Shown here piece by piece: positions 41,429-51,686 of a stretch of DNA of 64,000 nucleotides (position 1 is its first letter; every line of letters begins with the position of its first letter). Both the position numbers and the translations under genes were made by a program. The stretch is from NCBI GenBank assembly GCA_004295565.1, contig AP019416.1:868001-932000 (forward strand), read 5' to 3'. This DNA is from Vreelandella olivaria. GTDB lineage: Bacteria > Pseudomonadota > Gammaproteobacteria > Pseudomonadales > Halomonadaceae. Below the pieces are notes generated by a model that saw only the letters and a list, made by a program, of their open reading frames with translations, ran no database searches and was not told the DNA's origin.

Positions 41429-41595
41429 GGTGCTCTCCTCGTATGATGGCAACGGTGCAGGTGAAGCATGTTCACAACAATTGCGGGAGAGATCCCCGCT
41501 GCAGAGCGCCTCTGGCATCTGCCATGAGTCGAGTATGGCAAGCCAAAACAGGATGTACTACAATAAATCGTCCATATTTAGTTTGCAGGTGTCCT

Positions 41596-42554
41596 GTGTT
41601 GCTCGATCCGCTTGCCCAGGTAGTCACGCTCTTCAACCCGCTACCCCGTTTTCGAAACGGGGCAGCGGCGCCGGTCGTTGGAGAGTTCTCCGCACAGAGG
41701 TCGGGCGCCCTTTCTATTGCGCCATTCTTGAGGGAGCATGCCGTCTCAAAGCCGACGGGCACGATGAGATCGTCCTCGAAGAGGGGGATTTCGTGCTCCT
41801 CCCTTCCGCGTATAACTTCTCAATGTCGAGCCACTCGCCCACGACCCCCGAAGACATCGTTCATACCTCCATCGTGTTACCCGATGGCGAACACAGGGTC
41901 GGCAACCCAGACGACTCTCCCGATGTCCGCTTTCTGGTGGGTTACTGTGTCTTTCGCTCCCCGGATGCGGCTCTGCTCTCGTCGCTGCTCCCCAAGCTTG
42001 TACACGTTCGGGGAGTGGATCGGCTGGCCACTCTCATGCAACTCGTCGGCGATGAAGCGCGTGCGCAGCGACCGGCGCGGGATGTGGTTCTGGAACGCCT
42101 GTTGGAAGTCCTGCTCATCGAGGCCCTTCGCTCTGACGGTAAGACGAACACCTCGCCCGGGCTACTGCGTGGCCTGACCGACGAGCGGATTGCGATCGCA
42201 ATCCGCCGGATACATGAGAGTCCCGAGCAGCCCTGGACGGTTGCACAGCTTGCAAACGAAGCGACACTCTCACGCTCCGCGTTTTACGAGCGGTTTGGTC
42301 GTGCGGTGGGCATGGCGCCAATGGAGTACCTGCTCGCCTGGCGTATGGCCTTGGCCAAGGATTTGCTGCGCAGAGAAAAAGCCAGCATCGCTGAGGTCGC
42401 CGAACGGGTTGGCTACAGCTCCGCCAGTACCTTTAGTGTCGCCTTTAGCCGTCATGTCGGGCTTCCGCCTGCCCGCTATGCCCGAGATACTTCGTTTGAC
42501 AGGGGGCTACAGGCTGAAGCCGATAGCTCAACGGAGACTGGATCCATTGCTTGA
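41596..42554 (+). CDS. AraC-family regulator with cupin_6 domain (one frame break)
   Basis: Regulator of ~320 residues, the usual partner of stress-related AKR/SDR operons. The N-terminal domain reads LDPLAQVVTLFNPLPRF and, after a C loss near 41713, FYCAILEGACRLKADGHDEI and EEGDFVLLPSAYNFSM. The double HTH is WTVAQLANEATLSRSAFYER and IAEVAERVGYSSASTFSVAF. GTG at 41596 is the likely start, matching the family N-terminus. It is divergent from the aldo/keto reductase operon, its probable target. Confidence 0.83.
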
Positions 42555-42563
42555 AGCGTTACG

Positions 42564-43657
42564 CTAGCGCCAGCCGCTCGAACTATCGTGGGTACACTCC
42601 AATACGAGCTGCTGCGGTAAATTGTTCCAGTGCAGTCTGTACTTGCACCAGATTTCACGGGTATCGATGACAAACGTCCAGTCGGCGAGCACTGGAACGC
42701 ACCTTTGCTGATAGGCCTCGACGATCTCCGCGAGTACGGACACGGCCAGCATCGACGCATCACGCATGGAGGGTAGCAAGCCAACGGGGCCGTGGATTCG
42801 ACGGATCTGTTTCTGGGTAAAACCGATTGCCTGAAGCCTCTCGCAGCGTCGCGCATGCGTCGAGGTGCTGCCAACGGCACCGATATAAAAAGCTGAACCC
42901 TTAAGGGCCTGAGCGAGAAGCTTTTCCTCCCAATCGATATCATGGAAAGCGAGCAGAAATGCTGTCCATGGATCATCGCCCATCTTCGGTAGCGTTGATG
43001 GAAGGGTGAGTGGTGTGACTTGCTCTATGCCTAAACGCTGAGCATCTTGAACTTCGGCACCATCGCTGAGTTGCAGCTCGCTTTGGATACCACTTGCCAT
43101 CGCCAGCCGGGCAAGCGCCAAACTGTCGGCTCCGCGTCCAGCGATGCGTAGGCGAAGCTTGGGCATGTACTGAAAAGACAGAGTGCCTGGGGTGGGCTGA
43201 TGTCCCAGTCCTAGAGAGCCTGAGTCGGCAAGCGTAATCGTTGCCGGCTGGCGCGCGGCGAGATGAGCGTGGCAGGTACGTAGAACACTGGCCTGGGCGT
43301 TGGGAAGTACGCAAACGTCAATGGCACCACCGCAGGGGAGCGGCAGATCAATGAAGGGGGAGCCATTGCCGTATCGCAGGTGTTCGACCCGCCCCGTGCT
43401 AAGCGCTTGCCGCGCATGATTGGCCACATCCGCGTCGATGCACCCGCCTGAAATGTAGCCGCAACGTTCACCCGTGGCGGACACGGCCATCAGGGCGCCC
43501 GGCATGCGCACGGCGCCCCTTCCGTCGCGGTCACGATAACCAGTGCCGCCTTTTTTTTCCTGCGCCAATCGAGCCACTGCCCAAGAACATCCTGCGCGTG
43601 TTCCAGATAAATCGCGGGCCTGAGTGGGCTGTCTTTTACCGTGCTAATACTAAACAT
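42564..43657 (-). CDS. xdhC: XdhC-family molybdenum-enzyme maturation protein (one frame break)
   Basis: Cytosolic chaperone that binds molybdenum cofactor and promotes its sulfuration before insertion into xanthine-dehydrogenase-family enzymes. The N-terminal XdhC/CoxI domain is KKAALVIVTATEGGAVRMPG, CGYISGGCIDADVANHARQ and FIDLPLPCGGAIDV. The Rossmann-like C-terminal domain ends with YIGAVGSTSTHARRCERL and HGPVGL. A G loss near 43515 breaks the frame. The ATG at 43657 overlaps the iorB stop by 8 bp, so the three genes form one operon. Confidence 0.88.
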
Positions 43658-45808
43658 AATCGGCCAGCGGCAGGTGGCGGATTCGTTGCTGCGTGGCGGC
43701 AAATAGCGCGTTAGCCAGCGCAGGCGCTAGAGGTGGAATGCCCGGCTCGCCGACGCCGCCCAATGGTGAGCCGATTTCGACGATACTCACTGCTACCGCT
43801 GGCGCCTCCCCAATGCGCAGCAGTGGATAGTCGTGAAAGTTCGACTGCTCAGCGCGGCCGTCACGGATCGTCACTTTCTGCCTCATGGCTGCCCCGAGCG
43901 CATCGATGACGGCGCCCTGTATTTGCGCTTCCACCTGACCTGGATTGATCGCGCGCCCGCAGTCGATAGCGGCATGGACACGTTCTACCTGGATACCCTC
44001 ATTGTCGGCCCGCGCCTCGACTACTTGGGCAACGTAGGAGCCATAGCTTTCCACCACGGCCAAGCCGCGCACGACTCCTTCTGGCGCCGGCTCGTTCCAG
44101 CGTGACATTTCGGCGACCCGATCAAGCACGGCGAGCATCCTCGTCTGATCGGTGCAGTGGCTTCTGCGAAATTCCAGCGGATCGCGGCCCGCTGCCGCCG
44201 CACATTCATCCATAAAGCTTTCGAAGAAGAAGCCGTTGAAGGAGTGGGCGATCGAACGCCAGGGGCAAAGCGGGATTGGCAGGTCGACCACAGCGTGATC
44301 CACGACAAAATTGGGGATGACGTAGCGCATGTCCGACAGGCCGCCGAGCGAGAAGGGGTCGAAGTTGGCGAGATTGCCCGTCGACTGTGCCCGCTGCTCC
44401 GGATCGATGCCGTATTCGCGGCCCATTTGCGGCCCGGCGACGCGAATGCGCATGCCTGTAATGTCGCCTGCATCGTCCAGAACCGCCCTGAAGCGACACC
44501 TCATCGTTTGGCGGTACTGACCCTGCTGAACGTCATCCTCGCGCGCCCATAGTACTTTGACTGGCCGGCCGCTGACGGCGCGGCTGGCGAGCGCTGCCTG
44601 AAGGGCGATCTCGCCATGCGTCTTGCGGCCGAAGCCGCCGCCTAAAAAGGTGGTGTTGATAAAAACCGGTCAGCCGGTATCTCCATCGCGTTCTCGAGCG
44701 TCATGCGCACGACGTCCTGGCCCTGTGTGCCGAGCCATAGTTCTGTTTGCTCCTCGGTGGACTCGGCCGTGCAGTTGATCGGTTCCATGCTGGCATGAGT
44801 CAGAAGAGGCACCGAGTATTCGGCCTCGACGACCTGGCCGTCGTCCGACAGCGTTGCTTCAGCCTCGCCGTGTAGCGTCGTAATGGGGACATCGGTTCGA
44901 TCCAATCCCTCGCGAAGCATTGCATTTATTTCATCAGTCGAAAGCGTGTCAGCCGATGTTCGTGTGAAGGTAATATCCAGGGCGTCGGCTGCTTGTTTGG
45001 CCTGCCACCAGGAGTCGGCAACCACCACCACGCCGCGCGGCACGCGAACCACGGCGACAACGCCCGGCATCCCGGAGACGCTGCTCTCATCGAATGTCCC
45101 GACGTCGGCTGCAAAGACCGGGGCGAGCCTGACAGCGCCATACAGCATTCCTTCGCGCTCGACGTCTATGCCGTATACGGCTTTGCCTGTCACTTTTGCC
45201 GGTGTATCTAGGCGTGGCACCTTATGTCCGGTCAATGTTCGTTCGCTATCGGGTCGCAGGGCCGGTTCTTCGGGCATCGGCAGCGCCATGGCGTCTTCCA
45301 CCAGGTCACCGAAGGGGATCCTTCGGCCGCTGTCGGCGTGGACAATGAAGCCGTTCTCGGCATTCAAGGTTGCCGCCGCCACCCCTAGGCGCTCGGCCGC
45401 CGCCAGGGTCAGCAGTTCCCGTGCCTATGCCGCGCGGCGTAGCGGGTCGTGCCAGAAACGGATGCCGAACGAACCCACAGAGCGCATCTGACCGATGAAC
45501 GGAACCCTGTAGTCGTCGGAGAGCTGATTCGGCATGCCGACAGTAATGCGCGACCAATCGGCGCCCAGTTCCTCGGCGAGAATCTGAGCCTGGCCCGTGT
45601 GGGTGCCCTGACCCATTTCGCTAGTGGGGAGCAAAAACGTCACCTGACCGCTTGTGTCGATACGAATAAAGGCTTGCGATAGGCGGAGACCCGCTTCTTC
45701 TCGTGCCCAGGCCATAGGTAGACGAAGAGGAATAATGAGCGCTGCGCCAGCCACTAAAGTACCGCCCAGAAAGGCGCGACGGCTAAGGGATAAATGATAC
45801 GATTTCAT
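43650..45808 (-). CDS. iorB: Molybdopterin-binding large subunit, isoquinoline 1-oxidoreductase (IorB)-type (frame-broken)
   Basis: Periplasmic Mo-cofactor subunit of an aldehyde/isoquinoline oxidoreductase, ~720 residues. A Tat leader (SRRAFLGGTLVAGAALIIPL) begins it. QAFIRIDTSGQVTFLLPTSE, MGQGTHTGQAQILAEELGA, VPRLDTPAKVTGKAVYGIDV, CPWRSIAHSFNGFFFESFMD and SPLGGVGEPGIPPLAPALAN are IorB landmarks; the last contains the catalytic Glu region. Breaks lie near 45425, 44645, and between 44645 and 44500. The electron partner is the [2Fe-2S] subunit upstream. The substrate, an N-heterocycle or aldehyde, is inferred from the family. Confidence 0.85.
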
Positions 45809-45853
45809 GGTTTATCTACCCTTTCCATAAGCATTGAAGTGACACGGCGCCGA

Positions 45854-46303
45854 TTAGCTTTCGGCGACGCGATGTATGGCCGCCCGGATGCGCACATAGG
45901 TGCCGCAGCGGCATAGGTTGCCGCTCATTGCTTCATCGATCTCCGCTTCGCTAGGGCTCGGGTTTCGTGCCAGCAGCGCAGAGGCGCTCATGATTTGTCC
46001 GCTCTGGCAGTAGCCACACTGCGGCACGTCCAGCTCCACCCAGGCCTGCTGGACGGGGTGCGAGCCATCTTCGGACAACCCCTCAATCGTGGTGATGGAT
46101 CTGCCTTCGGCGCCAGATAATGGGAAAACACAGGAGCGTACCGGCTCGCCATCCACATGGAGCGTGCACGCCCCGCATTGCGCGACGCCGCAACCGAACT
46201 TGGTGCCGGTGAGTTTTAGTTGCTCCCGGATCACCCAGAGAAGCGGTGTGCCAGGGTCGGCGGTGACGTCTACCGCGCGTCCGTTGATCGTAAATGCTGT
46301 CAT
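45854..46303 (-). CDS. iorA: [2Fe-2S] small subunit of isoquinoline oxidoreductase-type enzyme (IorA)
   Basis: Intact 149-residue iron-sulfur subunit that carries electrons from the Mo site. The plant-type ferredoxin cluster ligands are in [20 protein letters not shown] and the paired Cys further on. The second, all-helical cluster has [10 protein letters not shown] and [16 protein letters not shown]. It lacks a Tat leader and probably hitchhikes with the large subunit. AAGGAGAAGC precedes the ATG at 46303. First gene of the iorA-iorB-xdhC operon. Confidence 0.92.
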   Translation of the reverse strand: MTAFTINGRAVDVTADPGTPLLWVIREQLKLTGTKFGCGVAQCGACTLHVDGEPVRSCVFPLSGAEGRSITTIEGLSEDGSHPVQQAWVELDVPQCGYCQSGQIMSASALLARNPSPSEAEIDEAMSGNLCRCGTYVRIRAAIHRVAES

Positions 46304-46369
46304 GGATGCTTCTCCTTGGCCTCATTTCGGGGCGTAACATGGCAGGGATGTCGGCTCTTCTTGATTGCC

Positions 46370-46470
46370 TTATCTTTTTAACAACTTGATGGCGACAAGG
46401 CTTGCCAGCATCTGCGCAAACCTTGCCTTTTCCTGCGGCGTTCTTGGAAAGCCTTCTTCATCATGCTGAG
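46370..46470 (-). pseudogene. Small-protein remnant, copy A
   Basis: A C-terminal-like tail of ~32 residues: HDEEGFPRTPQEKARFAQ followed by MLASLVAIKLLKR and a stop. It is clearly related in DNA and protein to the remnant at 56242. It weakly resembles the end of DUF1778 (TacA-type) antitoxins, where ARFAxxLxxP precedes a Leu/Lys-rich tail, but that is tentative. No complete gene surrounds it. Confidence 0.4.
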
Positions 46471-46987
46471 TTCCAGCCGAAGGAGAGTGGGGAAGCAAAT
46501 GAATTGCTCTATTTGGTCGATTCTGAAGCCACAAGCGGAGCTGAAAGGATTCTCTCGTCCAGCTGGCCACCTTTATCTGTTCTTCAGGAACCATGGTTTG
46601 CCGTTGCTTCCCTCGTATATATCGCTCCTGGTTAGCCACACGGCAACCGCGTCACAAAAGTCAGCAACTGTTGGGGGACACTTTGCTACAATTTGGTATC
46701 AGTTCGGCACATTTAGGCGATACATTGATCGTATTGATTGTGCTCTGTATCACGTCTCACCCGGATCGCTCTCGACACTCACTCTATGCCGTGATTAATC
46801 CAGAAGTGCAGGGTGGGAGACGACTAGAATCCCGCCCGTCAATGATTAAAGTGAAGTCGGGGTGGCGAAGATCACGCGACAGGTAGCATCCCGTGGTGGC
46901 TTCGCGGCTCAATGATGAACTGGCTGGGAAGATAGGCCAGAGTATCGGCAGGCGAGAGTTGCAGCTTTACGGCGGAGGGTTAGGGCA
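46471..46987. other. Long leader region before the two-component system
   Basis: About 517 bp without a supportable gene. It contains a TTTGCTACAA motif (46682-46691) that recurs at 49301 after the kinase. It also has an imperfect GC-rich hairpin, GGGTGGGA with TCCCGCCC, at about 46811-46836, which lacks a T run. The promoter of the response regulator should lie between 46690 and 46980. Confidence 0.4.
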
Positions 46988-47705
46988 ATGCAAGACGCCA
47001 CACATGTCGTCGTTGTGGACGATCATAATGATATACGGGATCTGGTGCGGGAGTATCTTGAGCATCAAGGTTATAAGGTCAGCGTAGCGGAAGGGGGCGA
47101 CCCTGCGACGAATTCTCGCGCGACAGACGGTCGACTTGATCATTCTCGATGTGATGATGCCCGGTGAGGATGGTATCTCACTATGCCGGGAGGTTCGGGC
47201 GTCTGGAGATATTCCCATCATATTTCTAACGGCGATGGCCGAAGATACCGATCGTATCGTCGGTCTCGAACTTGGCGCGGACGATTATTTGGTGAAACCA
47301 TTCAATCCGCGTGAGCTACTTGCGCGAATTAGAGCCGTGCTTCGTCGTGCCACCAGTGCTACGCCGGCGCGTACAATTCTCAATCGTAGGATAGTGCGCA
47401 TCGGTCAGTGGAGACTCGATTTGGGGCGTCAGGAAATCTTCGGTGACGACAATGTTGGCATTCCACTCAGTACTGCGGAATTTCGTCTTCTCAAGGTCTT
47501 CATTGAACGACCTGGTTTGATCCTAAGTCGAGAACAGCTTCTTGATTTGACGGTTGGGAGAACCGCCGACATCTTCGATCGCAGCATTGATAACCAAGTT
47601 AGCCGTCTTCGAAAGAAGGTTGAAGAAAATCCCAAGAATCCGTCGATCATCAAAACTCATTGGGGCGGCGGCTATAGCCTGTGCACTGAGGTAGTATTCG
47701 AATGA
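46988..47705 (+). CDS. OmpR-family response regulator (one frame break)
   Basis: Response regulator of ~239 residues. The receiver starts THVVVVDDHNDIRDLVREYL (acidic pocket); a G loss near 47099 interrupts it before LIILDVMMPGEDGISLCREV (phospho-Asp). FLTAMAEDTDRIVGLELGAD and DYLVKPFNPRELLARIRAVL complete it. The winged helix reads LSTAEFRLLKVFIERPGLIL and SIDNQVSRLRKKVE. GGAGGG lies before the ATG at 46988. The stop overlaps the kinase ATG by 4 bp. Proximity to iorAB suggests, but does not prove, control of that operon. Confidence 0.87.
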
Positions 47706-49281
47706 TTGGTCTTTGGCGAAAGAGCCTGGCTATACAGATCATCGGACTGACGCTAGCGGCATTAATCGTCTCACAGGCACTTACTTTCCTTATTTCCATG
47801 GACGAGTACACCAAAAAGTTCGATGCGGGGGTAAAAGCTGAGTTTATAAGCCGAGCCTCATCAGTGACCCGCTTGATGGAATCGCTATCGCCGCCATTAA
47901 GAGAGCAGGCTCTGCGCGCAAGTGAAGGCAGTTATTTAAGATACTGGTTGACCGACAACGATCCTGCGGATCCGAATGCCTGGAGATTAGTGGCTCTCTC
48001 CCAGCTTTCCCGGCCTTTGGATAGCGCCGTCGATACAAACGGTAGATTAGGATGGGCAGGATCCCCCATCCGAAATTACCGAACGCCGAAGAAGTGGCCA
48101 CTGCAAATGCCGATGACCCATGGTGGACGCCAACGCCCTATTTGTGGATGCTGTCGCAGCCAACGAAGGTGCTCCAGTTTTCAGGCAGCCTTGGGTATGG
48201 GTACAAGGCTCAACTGAGTGACGGACGTTGGTTGAATGCGGCCTTTACCAGCACGATAAAGGTAGTTTGTGGACATCCAAGTCTCTGATTTCGCTTGGTC
48301 TTACTGCTCTCATGCTCGCTTTAATCAGCATTTTTATTGCAAGCCGTATCGCCCAACCACTGCGAAATCTGGCCACAGCCGCCGAAGCTTTAGGTCGCGG
48401 GCAAAATCTGCCTCCCCCTGTTAGAAGAGGGGCCAGATGAGATCAAGCGGACGGCTCAATCCTTCAATAAAATGCAAAGCCGTCTGCATCGTTTCGTAGA
48501 GGATCGGACGAAGATGCTGGCAGCGATTGGCCATGATTTACGGACGCCGCTAACCTCGCTTCGACTAAGGGCCGAATTCGTCAACGATGAAGATATCCAG
48601 CGCAAGATGATAGTGACGATTGACGAGCTACAGTCGATGACGGAAGCCGCGATTTCGTTCGCACGTGGAGAGTCGATTAAAGAGGAAACGCGTACCATTG
48701 ATTTGGAAGCGCTTGTGGGGAGTATTTGTGACGACCAGGCTGATCTGGGACATCCGGTTACCCATATCGAGAGCGTGAAGATGAAGTACCGTTGTCGGCC
48801 TGATAGCCTTCGCCGCGCAATAAGAAATCTGGTCGAGAACGCGGTGCGTTATGGGGAGAGGCGAAAGTGTCTCTTCAGGAGACCCCTTCAACGGTTGATA
48901 TCGTCGTTGAAGACCGGGGCCCTGGGATTCCGGACGACATGAAAGAGAAGGTTTTTGCGCCCTTTGTCCGGCTTGAAACGTCGCGCAACAGGCAGACCGG
49001 AGGTACTGGCCTTGGTCTCTCGATAGTGCGCGGTCGCGCGGCAGCACGGCGGAGATATCTCGTTTTTCAATGTCGAAACCGGTATGCAAGCGGTCATTTC
49101 GCTCCCAAGAGAAGGCAGTGTAGACGCAGAACCGGTGCGAAAAGAGCGCATCTGGCGACTCAAAAGCCTTCACGATCCGTGCAAAGTGCCCACTCAACGA
49201 AATAGCTTGGCTCTCGTCCTGGTCACTCCTATAACCCCTGCACGATGTTGCAAGGCAACCTCATCACACTGTTTATTATGA
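47702..49281 (+). CDS. EnvZ-type sensor histidine kinase (frame-broken)
   Basis: Inner-membrane kinase of ~500+ residues. TM1 is [20 protein letters not shown]; a periplasmic domain follows (~160 residues, [19 protein letters not shown]); TM2 is [20 protein letters not shown], then HAMP. The H-box is [20 protein letters not shown], the N-box [15 protein letters not shown], and the G-boxes [18 protein letters not shown] and [12 protein letters not shown]. Breaks lie near 48050, 48245, 48428, 48855 and 49030. The C-terminus beyond ISLPREGS is uncertain because the frame runs unusually far to 49281. Confidence 0.82.
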
Positions 49282-49300
49282 TTTAGCGTTAGTGGCACAG

Positions 49301-49310
49301 TTTGCTACAA
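49301..49310. promoter_or_regulatory. TTTGCTACAA motif, second copy
   Basis: The same 10-mer occurs at 46682-46691, within similar context (GGACACTTTGCTACAATTT there, GGCACAGTTTGCTACAAAAT here). The two copies bracket the two-component operon. A binding site for its regulator is possible. Confidence 0.35.
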
Positions 49311-49422
49311 AATAACGAAAACTACGGCATATCGTGGACACAACCATCACCTACCATCCTCGTTGTCGCCGTAGAGCTTCGTTAGCCCGGCACCGTAATC
49401 TCTAGCATAGAGCGAGGACAGC

Positions 49423-49778
49423 ATGCCGACACTACCAATGCACCGCCTGAGCATATTTGTTCGTACCTTCTCAGCGTTCTGAGAATCTTTGCCGCTGGGT
49501 CTTTCCTGACACATGGAACGATGAAGCTTTTCAGCTGGCCCGCCCCTTTCGAGTATCCCCTTAACCCCATGCTTTATACCGCAGGTATCCTGGAGGTAGT
49601 GGGCGGTTTATTGCTATTAATGGGCCTGCTCTCGCGACCAACGGCTTTCTTACTTTCTGGTTTAATGGCATTTGCCTACTTTATCGCGCACAGCTCGAAC
49701 AGTTTTTTTCCTGTTCTCAATCACGGTGAAGCGGCGATGCTTTATTGCTTCATTTTTCTCTATATTAGTGCCGCATAG
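49423..49778 (+). CDS. DoxX-family membrane protein (disrupted)
   Basis: Four-helix inner-membrane protein of the DoxX family, usually linked to redox and sulfur stress. Homology begins RIFAAGSFLTHGTMKLFSWP and continues FEYPLNPMLYTAGILEVVGG, LLLLMGLLSRPTAFLLSGLM and NHGEAAMLYCFIFLYISAA. The ATG at 49423 has GAGGA upstream but needs a one-base correction near 49438-49470. A TAG ends the frame at 49778 where the family normally continues (GPGVWSLD); related sequence persists to about 49830 with a second TGA in place of Trp. Both ends look damaged, so it may be a pseudogene. Confidence 0.68.
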
Positions 49779-49874
49779 TCCAGGTGTTTGAGGCTTAGAT
49801 GCTTCGCGAGCGCGAAGCCGGGTGGCGTGAGACCGCTGTTTGAAACCATCCCTTCATGATAAGTTCAAGCCGAA

Positions 49875-50813
49875 ATGCGGGAGGACTCTTATGAACTCGC
49901 TCAAAAGGCTGTCCGGGCTTATACCAGCCGCTACGCCGACAGCCGTGGTATGGCGCTAACCCCGGTGCCGGGTTTACGCATGATGTGCCTCAAGGGGCCA
50001 TCTGGCGACCTGCATTCGGTTTACAGGCCGCTGATATGTCTGATCCTGCAGGGTGCGAAGCGCCTGATCGTGGGGAATGAGGAACGGGTTTTTGCTACTG
50101 GGCAGTCCGTCCTCGTGAGTGCTGACATGCCGGTCATCGGACGGGTCGTGCAAGCAAGCCAGAGCGAGCCCTATCTGGCGATCGCTGTCGAACTGGAGGT
50201 GTCGCTCTTGCGCGAACTCACGGCCCATATCGATACTCCCCGCCCGCAGCGCCCCTCAGAGATGCCTACGCTATTCGCCGTCGACACCGAAGCCGCACTG
50301 CTCGATTGTGCATCACGGCTGATGCACCTGTTGGATCGTCCCGAAGCGGCGCCACTCTTGAGCCCGGGCATCATGCGGGAGTTGCACTATTGGCTTTTGA
50401 CTGGGCCTCACCGTGACGCCTTGCGGACGCTGGCGGATCCGGATAGCTATGCCAGCCGCCTCGCCGCCGCTATTACAGTTCTCAGAGCTGAATACCGGTC
50501 GCGGGTACCCGTTGAGCGACTTGCGGTTGTAGCAGGTATGAGTATTACCTCGTTTCACAAGCACTTTAAGCACATGACGTCGCTGACGCCGGTGCAGTAC
50601 CAGAAGCGGCTGCGCTTGGTCGAAGCGCGCCGCTTGATGCTCGACGAAGGATTCTCAGCGACCAGCGCCGCCTTTGAGGTGGGGTACGAGAGCGTATCGC
50701 AGTTCACGCGCGAATATGGTCGCCTGTTCGAGGTGCCTCCGAAGCGCGACGCTCTGCGTGCTCGAAGATCTATTGAACATCAACTATCGCCGTTAAGGGT
50801 TACAACGGCGTGA
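49875..50813 (+). CDS. AraC-family regulator with AraC_N domain (intact)
   Basis: 312-residue regulator. The N-terminal AraC_N (DUF2025-like cupin) domain reads YRPLICLILQGAKRLIVGNE and TGQSVLVSADMPVIGRV, typical of regulators near oxidoreductase genes. The HTHs are VERLAVVAGMSITSFHKHFK and SATSAAFEVGYESVSQFTRE, followed by YGRLFEVPPKRD. Intact with no frame break. It lies downstream of doxX and upstream of the chorismate mutase. Its targets are unclear. Confidence 0.86.
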   Translation: MREDSYELAQKAVRAYTSRYADSRGMALTPVPGLRMMCLKGPSGDLHSVYRPLICLILQGAKRLIVGNEERVFATGQSVLVSADMPVIGRVVQASQSEPYLAIAVELEVSLLRELTAHIDTPRPQRPSEMPTLFAVDTEAALLDCASRLMHLLDRPEAAPLLSPGIMRELHYWLLTGPHRDALRTLADPDSYASRLAAAITVLRAEYRSRVPVERLAVVAGMSITSFHKHFKHMTSLTPVQYQKRLRLVEARRLMLDEGFSATSAAFEVGYESVSQFTREYGRLFEVPPKRDALRARRSIEHQLSPLRVTTA

Positions 50814-50988
50814 TCTTTGTGCCCCATTTAATGCGAGCATGGCTCTCTCGTATCAGTTTACGTAGACGCTTTACGTAGTCGCTCAAAAGCGACGCCAGAA
50901 TAACGATGCTGACCCCGAGTCACCAATGCGCATCTGCGAGTTACAAACGAAAAATTGAATTCACTCTAACTAGCCTTGGACGATCACG
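50814..50988. other. Intergenic region before the secreted chorismate mutase
   Basis: 175 bp containing no supportable gene or obvious hairpin; presumed promoter region. Confidence 0.35.
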
Positions 50989-51612
50989 ATGGGTACTTCA
51001 ACAACGTTCTCTCCCGCTTTCTTGCAAATCATGTTACGTGCCATCCTCTTGGTGGCGCTGGTGCTCGGTGTTGGATATCAGGTACACGCCGCCGAACCTT
51101 CTAATGACGCCAGACAGACGGTGGATCAGTTGCTTCGGTTGGTTGATGAGCGGCTTGCTATTGCACCCGATGTCGCAAAGGCTAAATGGAATTCTGGTGA
51201 TCCTATTGACGCCCCAGCACGAGAAGCACAAATTCTAGATAGCGTCGTGGCGGAAGCCACACGGGAGGGCATCGATGAGGCCTTTGCCCAGACATTTTTC
51301 AAACATCAGTTTGAGGCAAGCAAGGTTATTCAACACCGACTCCATGAACAATGGAGGCAAACAGAGCAGCCTCCTTTTGAATCCCCGCCAGACCTTGCCG
51401 AAGATATTCGCCCCCAACTTGACCAATTGACACCACAACTGATGTCTTCACTTCGCGACTTTCAGGTTGTTGCTGAAAGCGAAGGCGTTAGACAATATCT
51501 TGAAAATAATGCCGAAACCTTGGTGGATGACGGTGTAGGAGGTGTCGCCCGGGAGGAGGCATTACGCCCACTTTACGAAGCCACCGACACTGCAAATGTG
51601 GACAAGCAATGA
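50989..51612 (+). CDS. aroQ: Secreted (AroQ-gamma) chorismate mutase
   Basis: Periplasmic all-helical chorismate mutase of the gamma class, converting chorismate to prephenate outside the cytosol. Intact, 207 residues. A signal peptide (LRAILLVALVLGVGYQVHAA) is followed by QTVDQLLRLVDERLAIAPDV, AKAKWNSGDPIDAPAREAQ, FFKHQFEASKVIQHRLHEQW and a C-terminal helical region. Arg and Lys of the active site lie in DERLAIAPDVAKAKW and in the VIQHRLH helix. The gene stands alone, with no cyclohexadienyl dehydratase. The role of exported enzymes is debated. Confidence 0.9.
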   Translation: MGTSTTFSPAFLQIMLRAILLVALVLGVGYQVHAAEPSNDARQTVDQLLRLVDERLAIAPDVAKAKWNSGDPIDAPAREAQILDSVVAEATREGIDEAFAQTFFKHQFEASKVIQHRLHEQWRQTEQPPFESPPDLAEDIRPQLDQLTPQLMSSLRDFQVVAESEGVRQYLENNAETLVDDGVGGVAREEALRPLYEATDTANVDKQ

Positions 51613-51686
51613 GCTCAGCGTTGGCAAGAAAGGGGCGTGTATCTACTTTGGATTCGGCTTGGCTGGATTCTATGGTGCTACGCTTA

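Noticed and set aside
46463-46798. Plus-strand frame before the response regulator
   Set aside because: No initiation signal and no family features; most of it covers remnant A and the leader region.
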